A stretch of 43,624 bases of DNA from Pseudomonadota bacterium (GCA_023417315.1 JAEZFW010000042.1:1-43624), one strand, 5' to 3'; positions 8,471 to 17,602 are shown, numbered from the stretch's first letter. The notes: generated by a model from the letters alone, not told the origin. Program-made: numbers and translations.

Positions 8471-10658
8471 CCGCAACGCTTGCCCATACTTGCGCACGCA
8501 GCATGTCTGCCTGCAGCGGTTTGCCGTACCAGTAACCCTGCGCTTCATCGCAATTGTTCTCGCGCAAGAACGCGAGCTGCTGTTCGGTTTCGACACCTTC
8601 CGCCACGACCTTGAGGCCCAAGTTGTGCCCAAGAGCGATGATCGTGCGCACGATCGTCGCATCGTCGGCATCGGTCGCGATGTCCTGCACGAACGAGCGA
8701 TCGACCTTCAACCGATCGACCGGGAAGCGCTTCAGATAGCTCAGGCTCGAATAGCCAGTGCCGAAGTCATCGATCGCGATCTGCACACCGAGATCGTTCA
8801 GCTCGTTCAACATCGCAACGAACTCCTGGGCATCGTGCATCACTGCGCTTTCGGTGAGCTCGATCTCCAAGTCGCCGGGGTCCAAGCCGCTCGAGTGCAG
8901 CGCCTCTGCGATCGTTCGAACGAGATCGTCTTGCCGGAACTGCCGCGCAGAGACGTTCACGGAAACGACAAGCCTCGGCAGTCCTTCGTCTTGCCAGCGC
9001 TTCATTTGCGCGCACGCCGTCTGCAGCACCCACTTGCCGATCGGCGCGATGAGCCCGATCTCCTCTGCGATCGGAATGAATCGAGACGGCGCGACAGTCT
9101 CTTCGTCACTCACATGCCATCGGATCAGCGCCTCGACGCCAACGATCGCCCCGCTACGCAGATCGACGCGAGGCTGATAGTGAAGAGAGAACTGTTGGCG
9201 CTCGAGCGCGCGTCGAAGCTTGTTCTCGAGATCGAGCCTTTCCGTGATCGCCTCGTTCAACTGTACCGTGAAGAACTGGATGTTATTGCGCCCTGTTTCC
9301 TTGGCTCGATACATCGCAGAGTCCGCGTGCTTGAGAAGCGTTTCGGCGGTCTGGCCATCGTCGGGATAGAGCGCGACGCCCATGGAGCACGTGAACGTGA
9401 AGTCCCCTTGCGGGATCGACCACGGTTGCGAGATATCGGCCAACATCCGCTCGAGCACCAGTGCCACGGCATCGGGGTCGCGTTCACCGTTGATGAGCAG
9501 AACGAATTCATCGCCTCCCAAACGAGCGACCGTATCGCCCTCGCGCATGTTGGCTTTGAGTCGCGATGCAATCGCACGCAGCAAGTCATCGCCGACATGA
9601 TGGCCGAGGCTGTCGTTGATGAACTTGAAACGATCCAAGTCCACGAACACGACCGCGAGCCGAGTGCCCTTCTTCGCGGCAGCACCGATCGCCTGATGTA
9701 AGTGCTCGTTCAGGAGCGAGCGATTCGCGAGCCCAGTAAGCGTGTCGTAGTTCGCTTGCTGCTCGATGCGTGCTTGATACAGTTTGCGCTCGGTGATGTC
9801 TTCGACCGTTCCTTCGAAGCAGACCAAGCGGCCGTTCTCGTCGCACACTGCGCGCGCGTTCTCAGAGATCCAGATGATCTCGCCGTTCTTGCGTCGCACT
9901 TGCGATTCGAACCCGCTGATCGAGCCGTGCGCGTCGATGCGCGACATGAACTCCGCGCGACGTCCCGGCTGCACATAAAGCTGTGTGTCCAAGTGAGCAC
10001 ATGTGCGCATGAGCTCCATCGGGGAATCGAACCCGAAGATTCGTGCGAGCGCCGGGTTGGCGTCGAGAAATTGCCCGCTGGCGGTGGTGCGGAAGATACC
10101 CTCCAGCGCATTCTCGAACAGATTGTAGTAACGGCGTTCCGCTTCACGAAGCGCGTTCGTTGAGCGTTTGCGCGCGGTGATGTCTTGAACGAGCCCTTCG
10201 ATGGCGATCAGCTTGCCGTCGCTATCGAATACGCCGCAGCCGCGCTCCCACACCCAACGAGCCTCGCCACTCGCGTGGAGGATTCGGTATTCGCAATCGA
10301 ATCGCCCCGACATGCGAAGCGCCGCGCGGATCTCCTCGCGCACACGGCGCCGATCTTCGGGATGCGTCAAATCTTCGTAAGAAAGTCGGCGGTTCTCGAG
10401 CAAGTCATCAGGGTCGTAACCGGTGAGACGTCGACAGCCTTCGCTGACGAACTCGATGGTCCAATGCACATCATCGCGGCATCGATAGACCATGCCGTCG
10501 AGATTGCCGAGCAGTGTGCGCAACATCCGCGCGGTGTCGTCCGTGCTCGCGTTGTCGCTCGTCGTCTGAAACGGCGCTGGACTTGGAACAGTCTGCTCAG
10601 CCGAGGTGTGTGGCTTTCCATCCTTGTTGTTGGTGTCTGTCGGAACGGAAGCGCTCAT
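8457..10658 (-). CDS. PAS-PAS-GGDEF-EAL protein (putative bifunctional c-di-GMP enzyme)
   Basis: Soluble 733-residue signalling protein with no membrane segment. Order: disordered start (1-40), PAS/PAC 1 (about 45-165, ending GLVQDITARK), PAS/PAC 2 (about 170-293, ending GTVEDITERK), GGDEF (about 300-460) and EAL (about 475-725). The cyclase motif GGDEF is intact at 381-385 with an RxxD inhibitory site at 372-375 (REGD). The phosphodiesterase side has EALIRW (E509), ELTES, DDFGTGYSSL (D630/D631), KVDRSF and EGVET, so both activities are possible. The two PAS domains probably sense a small ligand or redox state. The C-terminal tail V-T-R and stop codon come from repeat element 3. Confidence 0.95.
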   Translation of the reverse strand: MSASVPTDTNNKDGKPHTSAEQTVPSPAPFQTTSDNASTDDTARMLRTLLGNLDGMVYRCRDDVHWTIEFVSEGCRRLTGYDPDDLLENRRLSYEDLTHPEDRRRVREEIRAALRMSGRFDCEYRILHASGEARWVWERGCGVFDSDGKLIAIEGLVQDITARKRSTNALREAERRYYNLFENALEGIFRTTASGQFLDANPALARIFGFDSPMELMRTCAHLDTQLYVQPGRRAEFMSRIDAHGSISGFESQVRRKNGEIIWISENARAVCDENGRLVCFEGTVEDITERKLYQARIEQQANYDTLTGLANRSLLNEHLHQAIGAAAKKGTRLAVVFVDLDRFKFINDSLGHHVGDDLLRAIASRLKANMREGDTVARLGGDEFVLLINGERDPDAVALVLERMLADISQPWSIPQGDFTFTCSMGVALYPDDGQTAETLLKHADSAMYRAKETGRNNIQFFTVQLNEAITERLDLENKLRRALERQQFSLHYQPRVDLRSGAIVGVEALIRWHVSDEETVAPSRFIPIAEEIGLIAPIGKWVLQTACAQMKRWQDEGLPRLVVSVNVSARQFRQDDLVRTIAEALHSSGLDPGDLEIELTESAVMHDAQEFVAMLNELNDLGVQIAIDDFGTGYSSLSYLKRFPVDRLKVDRSFVQDIATDADDATIVRTIIALGHNLGLKVVAEGVETEQQLAFLRENNCDEAQGYWYGKPLQADMLRAQVWASVAEVTR

Positions 10659-10740
10659 GCCACCACTTATTGTTATTGAGCCAGGCGCCTCGCGTGGCGA
10701 GACGAAGCGCCTTTGTCACAGAAATGTTGGGTAGCGTCAA

Positions 10741-10868
10741 GAAGAAGACGAAGTTGTTAGTGGTCAGTGGCTAGTTAGTTCGGAAGCTCCGCGAAGGAGC
10801 CAACCATCGCAGTACGTGCCTGACCTAAACCTCCTCGCCTTCTTCTCTGACTAACCACTAACCACCTC
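10741..10868. repeat. Word-hairpin element 4 (7-bp word ACTAACC)
   Basis: Right arm 10838-10868 reads ACTAACC twice then ACC and runs directly into the ggt stop codon at 10869. Left arm 10741-10780 carries the inverse, GTTAGTGG, GTCAGTGG, with a flanking AAGAAGA/TCTTCT pair. The loop is about 57 bases. The remaining gap up to 10658 holds a short hairpin (AGGCGC and GCGCCT around 10683-10713) of unknown meaning. Confidence 0.75.
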
Positions 10869-12728
10869 TTACCAGGCTATGCCGTAATCTTCCCCGTGGT
10901 ACGCAGCAGCGCCGATCATGGTCTTGTGCTTGCGGTCGAAATAAATGGCAGTGATCGGTCCCGAGTTGTTCGGAACGAACTCGAGTTTGTAACCCATCTT
11001 GGAGAGCTCTGAGCGTGTCCACTGCGGGACCGCTTCTGCCAACGCGAGCCTACCAGGGAACGACTCGTGCGCACCGAACGAATCGCGCATCTGATAGCTG
11101 GTGATGTTCGCTGCTTCGGCTGCTTCCTGCACCGTCATGCCGAACTCGACCACATTCAAGAAGAACTGCAACAGATTCTGATCCTGTGTATCTCCGCCCT
11201 GCACCGCGAACGCAAGATAGGGCTCGCCATCCTTCAGCGCGAGCGACGGCGTCAACGTCGCGCGCGGCCGCTTGCCGGGGGCAACGACGTTGAATGGATT
11301 GTCCGCAGGATCGAGCACGAAGCTCTGCATGCGCTGGCTCATTCCGATCCCGGTCTTTCCAGCGATCACGGCCGGCAACCAACCACCACTCGGCGTCACC
11401 GACACGACCCACCCTTCCTTGTCTGCAGCCTCAACGCTCGTCGTGCCGAGATGGAAGGTATGGCGCGAAGTCTCGAGCGCCGTCGGACTCCACCGATCTG
11501 AGCTCTGCTGCTTCGGATCTTTGACGCTGCGCCAGCGCTCGAGCTCGCGCTTGAATGGGTTCGTCTCGCCCTGGAACGGATAAGGATCGCCCGGGCGCAC
11601 GTCGGGATCGTTTCGATCCGTGTCGATCAGCTTCGCACGCTCGCGCGCGTATTCTTTCGAGAGCAGCCCGCGAATGGGTTCGCTCGGCGGATGACGCGGG
11701 TCACCGTAGTAGAAATCGCGATCCGCGAACGACAGATTCATTGCCTGATAGAGCGTGTGGATGTAGCGCGAGCTGTTGTAGCCCATCGCTTTGAGGTCGA
11801 ATTCCTCGAGAATGTTCAACGCCTGGAGCATCACCGGGCCTTGCACCCAATGCGTGAGCTTGTAGACCTCGATTCCTTTATAGGAAGTGCTCACAGGCTC
11901 TTCGAGATACACCCGCCAACTCGCGAGATCCTCGACGGTGTGCAAGCCACCCAGCTCGCGCGAGCCGCGGACGAACTCGCGAGCGATGTCGCCTTTGTAG
12001 AAGCGATCGTAGGCGGCCATGATCGCATCCTTGCGGCTCGCCCCGCGCTTGAGTGCGGTTGCTTCCGCTTCGACAAGCTTGCGTAACGTCGCGGCGAGCT
12101 CAGGCTGCTTGAAGATTTCGCCGGGTTCGGGTGCCTCGCGCTCTTCGCCCTCATGCACGAGGAACGTGCGCTTCGATTCCGGCCATTTGCGGAGCTCATT
12201 CTTCCAGCGCTCGATCAAGTTCGCCGTCTGCTCTTCGATTGGATAACCATCGGCGAGCTCAATGGCCGGCGCGAGCACTTGCTCGAGACTCAAGGTGCCG
12301 AACTCGGCGAGCATTACGAGGATGCCCCCTGGCGTTCCCGGCGTCACTGCGGCGAGGGGCCCGAACTCTGGCGGTACGTCGTGGCCCTTTTTCTTGTAGA
12401 ACTCCGGTGTCGCACCCGTCGGCGCCACACCGAGCGCATTCACACCGATGACCTTGCGCGTGTGTGGGTTATAGATCAGTGCCTGCGTTTCGCCGCCCCA
12501 ACTGAGCACGTCCCACATCGTCGAGCTCGCCGCGATCATTGCGCAAGCTGCATCGACGGCATTGCCTCCCTGCATGAAGATCCGTGCGCCAGCAGTTGCG
12601 GCGAGCGGCTTGCCTGTCACGGCGACCCAGTGTTGTCCGTGCAGCGGCGGTTTGACCGTCTTCGCATCGGCAATCGAGATAGACAATGCGAGCAGCAGGG
12701 AGAGTGTCGAGCGGATGAGGATGCGCAT
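10869..12728 (-). CDS. Gamma-glutamyltransferase family protein (Ntn hydrolase), exported
   Basis: A 619-residue precursor with a signal peptide (residues 1-22, LSLLLALSISIADA). It belongs to the gamma-glutamyltranspeptidase family, which self-cleaves before a threonine to form large and small subunits and hydrolyses or transfers gamma-glutamyl groups in the periplasm. The N-terminal AATAGARIFMQGGNAVDAACA segment and the C-terminal PGKRPRATLTPSLAL and QGGDTQDQ segments are typical. The expected cleavage threonine aligns with T429 in HLGTTSVEAAD; the usual histidine two residues later is replaced by serine, so this is a divergent subfamily and the substrate may not be glutathione. Flanked by repeat elements on both sides; same direction as the M28 peptidase gene upstream. 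Confidence 0.92.
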   Translation of the reverse strand: MRILIRSTLSLLLALSISIADAKTVKPPLHGQHWVAVTGKPLAATAGARIFMQGGNAVDAACAMIAASSTMWDVLSWGGETQALIYNPHTRKVIGVNALGVAPTGATPEFYKKKGHDVPPEFGPLAAVTPGTPGGILVMLAEFGTLSLEQVLAPAIELADGYPIEEQTANLIERWKNELRKWPESKRTFLVHEGEEREAPEPGEIFKQPELAATLRKLVEAEATALKRGASRKDAIMAAYDRFYKGDIAREFVRGSRELGGLHTVEDLASWRVYLEEPVSTSYKGIEVYKLTHWVQGPVMLQALNILEEFDLKAMGYNSSRYIHTLYQAMNLSFADRDFYYGDPRHPPSEPIRGLLSKEYARERAKLIDTDRNDPDVRPGDPYPFQGETNPFKRELERWRSVKDPKQQSSDRWSPTALETSRHTFHLGTTSVEAADKEGWVVSVTPSGGWLPAVIAGKTGIGMSQRMQSFVLDPADNPFNVVAPGKRPRATLTPSLALKDGEPYLAFAVQGGDTQDQNLLQFFLNVVEFGMTVQEAAEAANITSYQMRDSFGAHESFPGRLALAEAVPQWTRSELSKMGYKLEFVPNNSGPITAIYFDRKHKTMIGAAAYHGEDYGIAW

Positions 12729-12770
12729 GTGATTGAGTGATGTTGGAATGGTTGGATTGCGTTTCTGCTG

Positions 12771-12885
12771 TTCCCTTCACCCGCCGCTCCGCTTGGGGCC
12801 TCTCCCAAAGGGAGAGGCGCACGTATCCGCTTCTTCTTCCTTCTTCCTTGCTCTTCTTTATTCCCTATTCCCTCTCCACATCCAC
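12771..12885. repeat. GGGAGAGG hairpin element plus pyrimidine tandem tract
   Basis: Between ggt and the M28 gene. A perfect hairpin CCTCTCCC-AAA-GGGAGAGG lies at 12799-12817, preceded by a CCCTTCACCCGCC segment like the repeat units of the 39.3-kb array. It is followed by a TTCTTCC/TTCCCTA pyrimidine tract (12830-12878) that looks like a single arm of a word-hairpin element with no visible partner. Confidence 0.65.
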
Positions 12886-14616
12886 CTACTCCCCGTTCGC
12901 CACCTCGGCGAGCGCTTGTTTACGTGCAGCTTCGAACTCATCGCCGGGCACCCACGAGGGCAGTGTGTCGGAGTTCGCGACCTCGAGACCTGCAAGGAAG
13001 CCGAGCTGTGCGTCCTCGATCATGCCCTCGAAATTCCAGGTGTCACTGATCTCGTCCGACGGCTGGTGATAGCTGTTCGCTTCGTAAGTCTCGTGCTGCT
13101 TCTTGCCCCAACCCTCGGGTTGGCCGACGAAATCCGTCCCCGCCTTCACGTACAACGCGGGCACGCCGATCTTCGCGAAGTTGAATTGATCCGAGCGGTA
13201 GAACGAGCCGCGATCCGGGAACTGATCCGCAGTGACGATGCGACCCTGAGTCTTTGCAATGCCCTCGACGAGCGAATCCAGAGTGGACTTGCCCTTGCCG
13301 ATGTACACGAGATCCTTTGTGCGTCCCCAGATGTTCGCGCTGTCGAAGTTCAAGTTCGCTGCGATCTTCCCGGGCGGTACCGTGGGATTGGTCGCGAAGT
13401 ACTTGGAGCCGAGAAGCCCCTGCTCCTCGGCGGCAACGAACAGCAGCATGATCGAACGGCGCGGCGGCGTGGGAAGCGCTTTGAACGCTCTACCCATTGC
13501 GAGGACCTGCGCCACACCCGAGGCATTGTCCATTGCGCCATTGTAGATCGTGTCGCCTTCCTTGTCGGGCTCGCCGACGCCGAGATGATCGTGATGCGCC
13601 GTGTAGATCACGTACTCGTCACTGAGCTGCGGATCGCTACCCTTCAGCACACCAAAAACATTGGCCGTGCTCGATCGATTGAGCGTGTTCTCGAATGAGA
13701 GAGAAGTCGTGACCCCGAGCGACACGGGAGTGAACTCTTTCGATTTAGCGGTTTCGATGAGCTTGCCGAGATCGTTCCCCGAGAAAGCGACGAGCTCTCG
13801 TGCGGCCTCTTCAGTGAGCCAGCTCTTTACTCGGATGCGCGGCTCACCTTGAGCAGGCAGCTCGACCTGCTCGCCCGACCACGACGTCTGCACGACTTGG
13901 AAGGGATAACCGGCGGAAGGTGTCGTATGGATGATGATGGCGCCTGCTGCACCTTGGCGCGCGGCGCTCTCATATTTATATGTCCAACGGCCATAGTAGA
14001 GACGCGCGTTGCCGGCGAACAGATTGGGATCCCAGTCGGGATCGTTGTTCAGCATCAAGAGCACCTTGCCCTTCAGATCCTGACCTTTGAAATCGTCCCA
14101 CCCGTACTCCGGTGCTTGAATGCCGTACCCGACGAACACGACTTCGGCGTTCTTGATCGCCGCGCGTTCGTCCTGGACGCCGCTCGCGGCAATGTATTCA
14201 TCCCACCAGTCGAGCGACAGCGACTTGCCCCCGCGCTGGAATGTCCACTTGCTCGGCATCTTCGCCGTCACGCCGACGACATCGAACGGCTGTTGCCAAC
14301 TGCCATCCCGACCTCCCGGCTCGAAGCCGATCTCCTTCAGCTGCCGTACGAGGTAGTCGCGCGCTTTCTCATCGCCGGGCGTCGCAGGCCCGCGCCCCTC
14401 CATGTCATCAGCCGAGAACTCCGCGATACGTGTGCGCAGATAGTCTGCAGAGATCTGCTCTGCGGCAGTTTGCGCCTCCGCGCTCGACGCATCTGATTTC
14501 GCAGTCTCGGCGGGTTGCGCCGGCTCGCGCTGACAACCCGCGAGCAACAGTGCACCGAGCGCGATTGGAAGTAACGAGATAGAAGAATTCGATTTGAACG
14601 AACGAGATGTATACAT
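12886..14616 (-). CDS. M28 family zinc aminopeptidase with PA domain, lipoprotein
   Basis: A 576-residue secreted peptidase. I chose the ATG at 14616, which has AAAGGA about 14 bases upstream; the frame is open 35 codons further but that part is not protein-like. Signal peptide and lipobox are clear (LLPIALGALLLAGC, cysteine 28), so it is a lipoprotein. A PA-like insert spans about 130-300 (VEVVFVGYGI-type strand at residue ~145 and GAAGAIIIHTTPSAGYPF). The zinc site is HxD at 341-343 (AHHDHLG), then GAMDNASG, AAEEQGLLGS and YHQPSDE. Such enzymes trim peptides outside the cytoplasm. Divergent from the htrA-like gene across a 194-base promoter region. Confidence 0.94.
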   Translation of the reverse strand: MYTSRSFKSNSSISLLPIALGALLLAGCQREPAQPAETAKSDASSAEAQTAAEQISADYLRTRIAEFSADDMEGRGPATPGDEKARDYLVRQLKEIGFEPGGRDGSWQQPFDVVGVTAKMPSKWTFQRGGKSLSLDWWDEYIAASGVQDERAAIKNAEVVFVGYGIQAPEYGWDDFKGQDLKGKVLLMLNNDPDWDPNLFAGNARLYYGRWTYKYESAARQGAAGAIIIHTTPSAGYPFQVVQTSWSGEQVELPAQGEPRIRVKSWLTEEAARELVAFSGNDLGKLIETAKSKEFTPVSLGVTTSLSFENTLNRSSTANVFGVLKGSDPQLSDEYVIYTAHHDHLGVGEPDKEGDTIYNGAMDNASGVAQVLAMGRAFKALPTPPRRSIMLLFVAAEEQGLLGSKYFATNPTVPPGKIAANLNFDSANIWGRTKDLVYIGKGKSTLDSLVEGIAKTQGRIVTADQFPDRGSFYRSDQFNFAKIGVPALYVKAGTDFVGQPEGWGKKQHETYEANSYHQPSDEISDTWNFEGMIEDAQLGFLAGLEVANSDTLPSWVPGDEFEAARKQALAEVANGE

Positions 14617-14810
14617 TTGGCTAGGGTCCTTTGAAGTCGCTGCACTCAGGGTCGCTACGCAGTGAGCGCCGATCCGCGCGATTGCTCTAAGTGCAAGCTC
14701 ATGTGAGCAAAACTGTAACACGCGTCAGGCGTACGCTTCACTCATCGAGTCTGGTTCCAAGCACGCGCCAGGCTCGTGAATTTTCAGCTCGCACACTCGT
14801 TGCACATGAC
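14617..14810. promoter_or_regulatory. Divergent promoter region of M28 peptidase and HtrA-like protease
   Basis: The two genes point away from each other and must be transcribed from within these 194 bases. I see no confident -35/-10 pair or operator. The assignment is by gene orientation only. Confidence 0.5.
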
Positions 14811-15974
14811 ATGAATCAACCAACAGGGTTCCCGAGATTGCGCATGAGCGGCAAAGCCTCGCAATGGTTGTTGCTGGCTTTGCTCCTGCTGCTCGCCGCG
14901 TGGTACGTCGTACCTGACATTCGCTGGCGTCTGACACGTGAGCGCGCGGAGCCACGCGCAGTGCAGGCGCGTGGCGATCTCGCCGAGGACGAGCAAGCGA
15001 CGATCGAGATATTCGAGAAGGCGAGAGGCTCCGTCGTATTCATCACCACGCGGGCGCGCGTCGTCGACTTCTGGACACGAAATGTTCACAGCGTACCGCG
15101 CGGGACGGGGTCCGGCTTTATCTGGGACGAATACGGTCACGTGGTCACGAATCTGCACGTGATCGCAGGCGCGTCGGAGGCTACCGTGCAACTGAACGAT
15201 GGTCGCGACTATCGTGCCGGCATCGTGGGTGCGAGCCCCGCGCACGATCTCGCCGTTCTGCGCATCAAGGTGCCGCTCGATGCACCTCAACCAGTGCCGA
15301 TCGGAACCAGCGCGGGATTGCGCGTCGGACAAAAGGTTTTCGCGATCGGCAACCCGTTCGGACTCGATTGGACCCTGACGACAGGCATCGTCTCTGCGCT
15401 CGACCGCTCGCTACCCGGAGAGGACGGTTCGATCATCGCGCATCTGATCCAAACGGATGCGGCGATCAATCCGGGGAACTCAGGCGGCCCACTGCTCGAT
15501 AGCGCAGGACGCTTGATCGGCATCAACACTGCGATCTTCAGTCCCTCCGGTGCGAATGCAGGCGTCGGCTTCGCCGTACCCGTCGATACTGTGAATCGAG
15601 TTGTGCCACAACTCATCGCTGCCGGTCGTTATGCACCGCCGAGTCTCGGCATTGAAGTCGATCAATCGCTGAACCAAGCGCTCATGCGCGAGCTTGGCAT
15701 CGAAGGCGTCGCGGTGCTGCGCGTGACGCCGGGATCTGCAGCCGAAGATGCTGGATTGCGCGGGGTCGAGATTGTGGAATCGACCGGCGGAATCATCCCA
15801 GGCGATGTGATACTCGCGCTGGACGATCAACCCGTGACGAGCGTCGCGGAGCTGCTCTCGCGATTGGACGATAAGCGCGTCGGCGATACCACACGTCTGA
15901 GCATCTGGCGGGCAGGCAAAACGACGGCTGTCACGGTTAAGCTGCAAGCAGCCGGCGAAGCCGCAACCCTGTGA
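14811..15974 (+). CDS. DegS/HtrA-like S1C serine protease, membrane-anchored, one PDZ domain
   Basis: A 387-residue trypsin-like protease. I chose the ATG at 14811 (MNQPTGFPRL); the frame is open upstream to 14691 but without protein character. A single membrane segment (about 18-35, WLLLALLLLLAAWYVV) anchors it with the protease in the periplasm. The catalytic triad is visible: H116 (TNLHVIAG), D146 (AHDLAVL), S224 (PGNSGGPLL). One PDZ domain follows (about 285-380, VTPGSAAEDAGLRG). One anchor plus one PDZ is the DegS architecture, which in E. coli starts the sigma-E response by cutting RseA; DegQ-like quality control is the alternative. Followed by an unknown membrane-anchored gene 159 bases on. 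Confidence 0.94.
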   Translation: MNQPTGFPRLRMSGKASQWLLLALLLLLAAWYVVPDIRWRLTRERAEPRAVQARGDLAEDEQATIEIFEKARGSVVFITTRARVVDFWTRNVHSVPRGTGSGFIWDEYGHVVTNLHVIAGASEATVQLNDGRDYRAGIVGASPAHDLAVLRIKVPLDAPQPVPIGTSAGLRVGQKVFAIGNPFGLDWTLTTGIVSALDRSLPGEDGSIIAHLIQTDAAINPGNSGGPLLDSAGRLIGINTAIFSPSGANAGVGFAVPVDTVNRVVPQLIAAGRYAPPSLGIEVDQSLNQALMRELGIEGVAVLRVTPGSAAEDAGLRGVEIVESTGGIIPGDVILALDDQPVTSVAELLSRLDDKRVGDTTRLSIWRAGKTTAVTVKLQAAGEAATL

Positions 15975-16133
15975 CGTAGTTACGTTACGCGCGACGATGT
16001 GTTCGGGGAGACTCGCCTGAAGCGCGTGGGCTCGCAAACGGAGATTGCAGCTGTCCGAACTTCCGTTCACAGGTTCGGCGCCGGACGCGGGCGATGTCGA
16101 CGCAACCCTCGCTGATGCGCGAGCACATGTGAA

Positions 16134-16715
16134 ATGGATTCGAGTTCGTTACATATTCCTCAACTCTGGCAGGTGATCTGGCTCGCCGTCGCTCTCGCGA
16201 TCGGTCTGATCGGCGTGTGTTTTTATCGACGCGGGCGAACCTCTGTCCCTGTCGAAAACACCAGGCCTGCGCCAGTCCCGAAGCTTGCCTACAGCGATGC
16301 ACCGACGGTAAGGGTGCTCGACTCGCAGCACTTCGATCGGCTGCGCAAACCTGTCCATCTTTCGCCGGGCCAGCACGTCGATATCGTGCCCGCGCATCCA
16401 GTCGTCGGACCGCGCTTTCGCATCACGCTGCATGCGATCGCCACGCACAACGGAAGTGAAGCAGCACACCTCGGCGTCGTTTATGCAGGCGTGCAAGTGA
16501 GCTGCGGGGCGCTCGCAAAAGAGCTCGGCTACAACGACTTCCTCGTGCCTCGCGGCTCGCGCGACGAATCGCGCACCGCGGTCTTCCACTTTCAAGAGAC
16601 GACTCACACGCTCGAGTTCATGCGCATCAAGGTGAGCGCGATCGATCCAGCCTCCGAGAGCGTCGAGCTCGAGGTGACGCAGATGCGAGGGCGATGGCCG
16701 GGCGGGGACGGCTGA
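16134..16715 (+). CDS. Conserved-looking hypothetical membrane-anchored protein
   Basis: I do not recognise this 193-residue protein. It has a short N-terminal head, one strong membrane segment (about 11-31, LWQVIWLAVALAIGLIGVCFY), an RRGR stop-transfer, a linker, and a soluble domain (about 60-190) rich in predicted beta strands such as RFRITLHAIATH and VELEVTQMRGRW. The topology would leave the soluble part in the cytoplasm by the positive-inside rule. It follows the DegS-like protease gene in the same direction. No ribosome site of note. The frame carries good coding character compared with the opposite-strand frames. Function unknown. Confidence 0.6.
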   Translation: MDSSSLHIPQLWQVIWLAVALAIGLIGVCFYRRGRTSVPVENTRPAPVPKLAYSDAPTVRVLDSQHFDRLRKPVHLSPGQHVDIVPAHPVVGPRFRITLHAIATHNGSEAAHLGVVYAGVQVSCGALAKELGYNDFLVPRGSRDESRTAVFHFQETTHTLEFMRIKVSAIDPASESVELEVTQMRGRWPGGDG

Positions 16716-16728
16716 GTCATCTGGAAAG

Positions 16729-16927
16729 ACGCACTATCGACGTCAAGAGAGCCTGCCGGCAGGAAAGACGCCTCTCCGGCGTCAGGAAAGCCTATCGGCA
16801 GGACAGAACCGGATCGGAGCGCGCATTGCGAGGCGCTTCTCAATCTGGCTTGCCGATAGGCTCTCTTGCCGTCGCTAGCACGGCTATCCTGCCGGTAGGC
16901 TTTCCTGCCGACGACGTCGGCTCTCTT
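16729..16927. repeat. Word-hairpin element 5 (long word around CCTATCGGCAGGA)
   Basis: Fills the gap between the hypothetical gene and the DNA glycosylase gene. Left arm 16729-16806 contains AAGAGAGCC, GGCAGGAAAG and AGCCTATCGGCAGGA; right arm 16848-16927 contains their inverses (GCCGATAGGCTCTCTT, TCCTGCCGGTAGGCTTTCC). Arms of about 78 bases with a loop of about 41. The word is longer (roughly 15-17 bp) than in the other elements. A TTTTT run follows the right arm, so on the plus strand it could act as a terminator. Confidence 0.75.
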
Positions 16928-16966
16928 TTTGTTGCTGACGAGCACGTCTTCCTCTAATAAGAGGAG

Positions 16967-17602
16967 ATGCCATCCCCCCACGTCTTGGCCCGCCCGTTCT
17001 ACGCGCGCGGGACGCTCACCGTCGCGCGCGAGTTGTTGGGGATGCATCTCGTGAGAGCGCATGCCGATCGTGTGCAAGTCGGCAGGATCGTGGAAGTGGA
17101 GGCTTACAAGGGGCCGGAGGATCTCGCGGCACACTCATCGAAAGGGCGTACTCGCCGCACCGAGGTGATGTTCGGGCCGCCTGGGCACGCGTACGTATAC
17201 CTTATATATGGGTTCTGGAACTGCTTGAACGTCGTGACCGCGAAGGACGGCGTGCCGCACGCGGTGCTCATTCGAGCATTGGAGCCGGTCAGCGGCATCG
17301 ATGACACCACTCACGGGCCCGGACTGCTGTGCCGCGCACTTCACATCGATCGAACGCTGAACGGCACCGACCTGCTGGGTGATGTGTTGCGGATCGAGCG
17401 CCCGGCGCGCCCGCTCACGCCGCGCGTCGCGCGCAGTACTCGCATCGGGGTCGATTACGCCGGCGATTGGGCGCACAAGCCGTGGCGTTTCTACGATGCG
17501 GACTCGCCTTATGTGTCTACAGTGAGCCCCGCGCGCAGACGCGCAGCACTGAAAGGCCCTCGGCTTGAGGGTCGGGGCGTGGGCAAGAACGTCCAGTTGT
17601 AG
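16967..17602 (+). CDS. 3-methyladenine DNA glycosylase, AAG/MPG family
   Basis: Base-excision repair enzyme that removes alkylated purines (3-methyladenine, hypoxanthine and similar) from DNA. The 211-residue length fits bacterial AAG proteins. The family core is clear: IVEVEAYKGPED with the expected catalytic glutamate E45 and intercalating tyrosine Y47, then AAHSSKGRT, GPPGHAYVYLIYG and PHAVLIRALEP. GAGGAG lies directly against the ATG (no spacer), an awkward ribosome-site distance, but no better start exists before the conserved LARPFYARGTL. Named YpfJ/Mpg in some genomes. Stands alone, preceded by repeat element 5. Confidence 0.95.
   Translation: MPSPHVLARPFYARGTLTVARELLGMHLVRAHADRVQVGRIVEVEAYKGPEDLAAHSSKGRTRRTEVMFGPPGHAYVYLIYGFWNCLNVVTAKDGVPHAVLIRALEPVSGIDDTTHGPGLLCRALHIDRTLNGTDLLGDVLRIERPARPLTPRVARSTRIGVDYAGDWAHKPWRFYDADSPYVSTVSPARRRAALKGPRLEGRGVGKNVQL

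Noticed and set aside
8490..9701. Long plus-strand reading frame (403 codons) opposite the PAS-GGDEF-EAL gene
   Set aside because: It is Arg/His/Ala-rich, has no domain, and lies fully opposite a gene with clear motifs. GC-rich codon bias produces long antisense frames.
10683..10713. Short hairpin AGGCGC/GCGCCT upstream of the PAS-GGDEF-EAL gene as a regulatory site
   Set aside because: A 6-bp stem with a weak inner stem is common by chance in GC-rich DNA; not enough to call.
12733..13698. 321-codon plus-strand frame across the M28 gene start of the minus strand
   Set aside because: No domain, and the opposite strand has a recognisable zinc peptidase. Shadow frame.
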